A stretch of DNA of 7,539 nucleotides, taken from an uncultured Eubacteriales bacterium (GTDB lineage Bacteria > Bacillota > Clostridia > Oscillospirales > Butyricicoccaceae). The position numbers and the translations under genes are program-made. Position 1 is the first letter of the stretch, and every line of letters begins with the position of its first letter. The stretch is from positions 1-7,539 of the forward strand of contig CAKUPI010000085.1 of the NCBI GenBank assembly GCA_934675045.1, read 5' to 3'. Positions 5,917 through 7,539 of the stretch are shown one piece after another. Below the pieces are notes generated by a model. That model saw only the letters and a program-made list of their open reading frames with translations. It was not told where the DNA came from and did not search any database.

Positions 5917-6060
5917 GTTCTTTTTCCGGCGGCGCCCTCCAAAGCCGCCCGGGCAAGGCGTTCCAAGGCTGCCGCAGCCGCCTCCGGTCATAGGGGGAAA
6001 GGTACGGGGTCAAAAAACAGAAAGGAGTGCGGCAGATTGTTTTTCTGCCTGCGCAAAGCC
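5917..6060 (+). promoter_or_regulatory. Long structured leader of queT (candidate riboregulator)
   Basis: About 145 untranslated nt separate the queT promoter from its ATG. The only good SD (AAAGGAG, 6021-6027) lies 33 nt before that ATG and follows the A-rich run CAAAAAACAG (6011-6020). Three competing pairings are visible. Segment 5977-5985 can pair with 6024-6033 (nine pairs, one bulged U), covering the SD. Segment 5969-5976 pairs perfectly with 6028-6035. Segment 6027-6035 pairs with 6045-6054 (nine pairs including one G-U, one bulge), which would bring AAAGGA to six nt from the ATG. QueT genes are often under preQ1 riboswitches, including a preQ1-III class reported in Ruminococcaceae. 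I could not match the preQ1-I consensus and cannot confirm the other classes by eye. Confidence 0.45.
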
Positions 6061-6552
6061 ATGAACATCAAAAAACTCACCACCTGCTCGGTCATTGCGG
6101 CGGCCTACGCCGCCCTGAGCCTGCTTCTGGCCCCCCTAAGCTACGGGAACATCCAGATCCGGCTTTCCGAAGCGCTGACCGTCCTCCCCTTCGTCGCCCC
6201 CTACACCACCGGCGGGCTCTTTGTCGGGTGCCTGCTCGCCAACCTGCTCAGCCCGGCCGGCATCAACCCGCTCGACGTTGTTTTCGGCTCGCTGGCCACC
6301 CTTTCGGCCGGGCTTGTGACGGCCCGCTGCAAAAACCGCTGGCTGGCGCCCCTTCCCCCCGTTTTGATAAATGCCGTCGTCGTCGGCGCCGTTTTGGCCT
6401 GCACCACGGCGCCCGGCGCCTTTTGGCCCACCTTCGCCCTCTTTTCTCTGGAGGTCGGCGCCGGACAGCTTGCCGCCTGCTACATCGGCGGATTCCTGCT
6501 GCTCCGCGTGCTGGAAAGCTCCGGGCTGGCAGACCGCCTGCGCCGCCAGTAG
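6061..6552 (+). CDS. queT: QueT family queuosine-precursor transporter
   Basis: A 163-residue integral membrane protein of the QueT family (PF06177, COG4708), the substrate-binding S component of an ECF-type transporter thought to import preQ1 or related queuosine precursors; it would use the shared EcfA/A'/T module, which is not in this window. Family stretches are clear: 'LAPLSYGNIQIRLSEALTVLPF' split over 23-44, with the Arg-x-Ser-Glu-Ala core at 34-38, 'GCLLANLL' (56-63) and 'LDVVFGSLATL' (71-81). About five to six hydrophobic helices fill the chain. The start was chosen at ATG 6061 because the family begins 'MNxKKLT'. No SD lies directly before it. An in-frame TTG at 6037, nine bases after the AAAGGAG at 6021-6027, would add eight residues and is the alternative start. 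No queuosine biosynthesis gene is adjacent, which fits salvage by uptake. Confidence 0.92.
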   Translation: MNIKKLTTCSVIAAAYAALSLLLAPLSYGNIQIRLSEALTVLPFVAPYTTGGLFVGCLLANLLSPAGINPLDVVFGSLATLSAGLVTARCKNRWLAPLPPVLINAVVVGAVLACTTAPGAFWPTFALFSLEVGAGQLAACYIGGFLLLRVLESSGLADRLRRQ

Positions 6553-6595
6553 GCGAAAGGCCGCTCCGGCAGGGCAATCCCCCCGAAAAAACGGC

Positions 6596-6633
6596 AAAAA
6601 AGGAACAGGCATGATTCCGGTCATGCCTGTTCC
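6596..6633 (-). terminator. Intrinsic terminator for the minus-strand chimeric gene
   Basis: A 13-bp perfect stem (6602-6614 with 6621-6633, loop TTCCGG) is followed on the minus strand by six T residues (complement of 6596-6601) and, after GCCG, by another T-run (complement of 6586-6591). It lies about 45 bases past the stop codon of the minus-strand ORF ending at 6678. On the plus strand no T-tract follows, so it is directional. Confidence 0.78.
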
Positions 6634-6654
6634 CGTATATCGGAGCCTTTCGGC

Positions 6655-6679
6655 CGGACGCGCAGAGCGTCCGTTTTTT
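6655..6679 (+). terminator. Intrinsic terminator of queT
   Basis: A perfect 7-bp GC-rich stem (6655-6661 with 6667-6673, loop GCAGA) runs directly into TTTTTT (6674-6679). It lies about 100 bases after the queT stop. Its T-tract overlaps the TAA stop codon (complement of 6678-6680) of the opposing minus-strand ORF. Confidence 0.85.
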
Positions 6680-7475
6680 ATTTCTTGAGCACGACGTTTG
6701 CCGTAAACTCCAGACCGTCGTACTGCCCGTACGCCTCGATCTCGGCCTTTCCGGCCTCCCCGGCCAGGCTGTACAGGGTAAAGGTGTCCCCCGTCACGGT
6801 GATCAGCCTGGTGTCCGCCTTGATGCCGACCGTGACGATCGAGCTGTCGCTCACCTGCAGCAAAATGGTTTTGTCCGATGTGTTGACAAAGAGCACGGTG
6901 CCCGTGATTTTGTCGGCGGCGGCCGCCGTGCTGTCGACTTCAACGGCAATCAGCCGATCGCCGCTGACCAGCATGGACAGCCTGTACCCGACCCTGAGGG
7001 CCGAAAGGGCGACCGCCTTGCCGCCGGCCGTGATGGAGACGCCGCTCGTCACCGAATAGGCGGCCGTTGTGCCGTCCTCCAGCCTGACCTCTATGGTGCT
7101 GCCCGTGCTCTCCTGCACAATCCGGGTGATGGTGCCCTTGAGGTTGGCCTCCTGCGCCTCTGACTCGACGAGCGTCACGGCGTTGAAGCGCACCGTCACC
7201 TTGACGGCGTCGCCCGCTTTGATCTGCACCGCGCCCTTTTGATAGACTTTATCCACGCGGAAATAGAGATCGAACGGCTGTCCTTTTGCCGCAATTTGCG
7301 GAAGCACGTACCGCACGCCGTGACCGGAAAACACCCCTACGTGGTCGCGTTTTTCGGTCTTTTGCAATGTGAACAGCGCCGCCGCGCGCCCTGCAATCAT
7401 CCCTTCTTCGGTCACGTTATCGGCAAGGTCGTGCACGTGCAGACAGTTGCCCGCAAAAAACAAATCGGACGGCAT
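6678..7475 (-). CDS. Chimeric ORF: C-terminal piece of an FAD-dependent oxidoreductase joined to an S-layer-type C-terminal beta domain
   Basis: Counting from the ATG at 7475, residues 5-21 ('LFFAGNCLHVHDLADNV') and 'EEGMIAGRAAA' (23-33) match the C-terminal FAD-binding part of NAD(P)/FAD-dependent oxidoreductases encoded beside anaerobic glycerol-3-phosphate dehydrogenases; 'GVRYVLPQ' (53-60) and 'FDLYFRV' (68-74) continue that family's tail. From about residue 90 the sequence changes to repeats of the kind at the C-termini of Clostridial S-layer-homology proteins: 'LKGTITRIV' (112-120), 'IEVRLEDGTTAAYSV' (128-142), 'ALRVGYRLSMLVSGDRLIAVE' split over 159-179, then 'KITGTVLFVNTSDKTI' (189-204), ending LKK. 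No Rossmann domain, signal peptide or SLH repeat is present. The ATG has no SD and falls inside what should be oxidoreductase sequence; the frame stays open to the window edge (7538). A fusion, decayed gene or assembly join are all possible. Confidence 0.6.
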   Translation of the reverse strand: MPSDLFFAGNCLHVHDLADNVTEEGMIAGRAAALFTLQKTEKRDHVGVFSGHGVRYVLPQIAAKGQPFDLYFRVDKVYQKGAVQIKAGDAVKVTVRFNAVTLVESEAQEANLKGTITRIVQESTGSTIEVRLEDGTTAAYSVTSGVSITAGGKAVALSALRVGYRLSMLVSGDRLIAVEVDSTAAAADKITGTVLFVNTSDKTILLQVSDSSIVTVGIKADTRLITVTGDTFTLYSLAGEAGKAEIEAYGQYDGLEFTANVVLKK

Positions 7476-7539
7476 TATTGCCGCAATTGCCGCAGATATT
7501 TCCGATAATACTGCGGATTGTATTTTTGATTTGGAAAAC
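7476..7539. other. AT-richer edge sequence upstream of the chimeric ORF
   Basis: These last 64 bases are noticeably richer in A and T than everything to their left in the coding regions. On the minus strand all three frames are open at the edge. One is in frame with the chimeric ORF but does not resemble the oxidoreductase sequence expected there. Another would end '...YRKYLRQLRQ' at a TAA (complement of 7475-7477) that overlaps the ATG as TAATG, and could be the tail of an upstream gene. Nothing here is assignable with confidence. Confidence 0.3.
7477..7494. repeat. Tandem 9-bp direct repeat
   Basis: The nine-base unit ATTGCCGCA occurs twice head to tail (7477-7485 and 7486-7494), immediately at the point where recognisable oxidoreductase sequence begins on the minus strand. 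It is too short to assign to a repeat family, but its position at a probable breakpoint is worth recording. Confidence 0.5.

Noticed and set aside
5988..6027. preQ1-I riboswitch before queT
   Set aside because: The A-rich run followed by the SD is suggestive, but the segment just before it (CGGGGTC) has no complementary strand at the short distance required for the class I P1 stem. The leader is therefore reported only as an unclassified candidate.
5830..6060. N-terminal extension of queT to an ATG at 5830
   Set aside because: It would start upstream of the queT promoter and encode 77 extra basic, low-complexity residues foreign to the family.
1..7539. CRISPR array, insertion sequence, phage or toxin-antitoxin system
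   Set aside because: I found no regularly spaced repeats, no transposase or integrase motifs and no small toxin-antitoxin-like gene pair on either strand. The direct and inverted repeats seen are short and explained by hairpins or the single tandem 9-mer.

Overview
The window is GC-rich, gene-dense bacterial DNA with strong Shine-Dalgarno (SD) sites, consensus sigma-A type promoters and intrinsic terminators. Together with its gene families (DUF4438, NusG domain II plus Gx transporter pair, QueT, an S-layer-type C-terminal domain), this points to a high-GC anaerobic Firmicute of class Clostridia, probably near Oscillospiraceae/Ruminococcaceae. That placement is inferred from family content, not from a marker gene.

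Layout. (1) 1-2288 (+): two tandem amidohydrolase-superfamily paralogs two bases apart. The downstream copy keeps the metal-binding residues; the upstream copy has lost essentially all of them and looks like a pseudoenzyme. (2) 2290-2550: convergent transcription ends, then a tRNA-Val(GAC) on the minus strand with its own perfect consensus promoter and a U-tract terminator. (3) 2583-3570 (+): a monocistronic DUF4438 gene with candidate promoter, good SD site and strong terminator. (4) 3591-5091 (+): three overlapping genes: a cyclase-family (kynurenine formamidase-like) metal hydrolase, a membrane-anchored NusG domain II protein, and a Gx (HepSI-type) membrane protein. The last two resemble the EetA/EetB pair of flavin-based extracellular electron transfer loci. 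(5) 5136-5702 (-): pgsA, phosphatidylglycerophosphate synthase. (6) 5703-6060: a divergent control region with a minus promoter for pgsA, a plus promoter for queT, a dyad between them, and a leader of about 145 nt before queT that can fold over the SD site. (7) 6061-6552 (+): queT, queuosine-precursor transporter. (8) 6596-6679: two opposed terminators. (9) 6678-7475 (-): a chimeric ORF joining a C-terminal piece of an FAD-dependent oxidoreductase to an S-layer-type C-terminal beta domain. The last 64 bases are AT-richer and uninterpretable at the edge.

Most genes are ordinary housekeeping or accessory metabolism. The most unusual items are the pseudoenzyme/enzyme pair, the chimeric ORF at the right end (real fusion, decayed gene or assembly join) and the structured queT leader. 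I see no CRISPR array, transposase or phage gene, and no convincing undescribed defence-type system.
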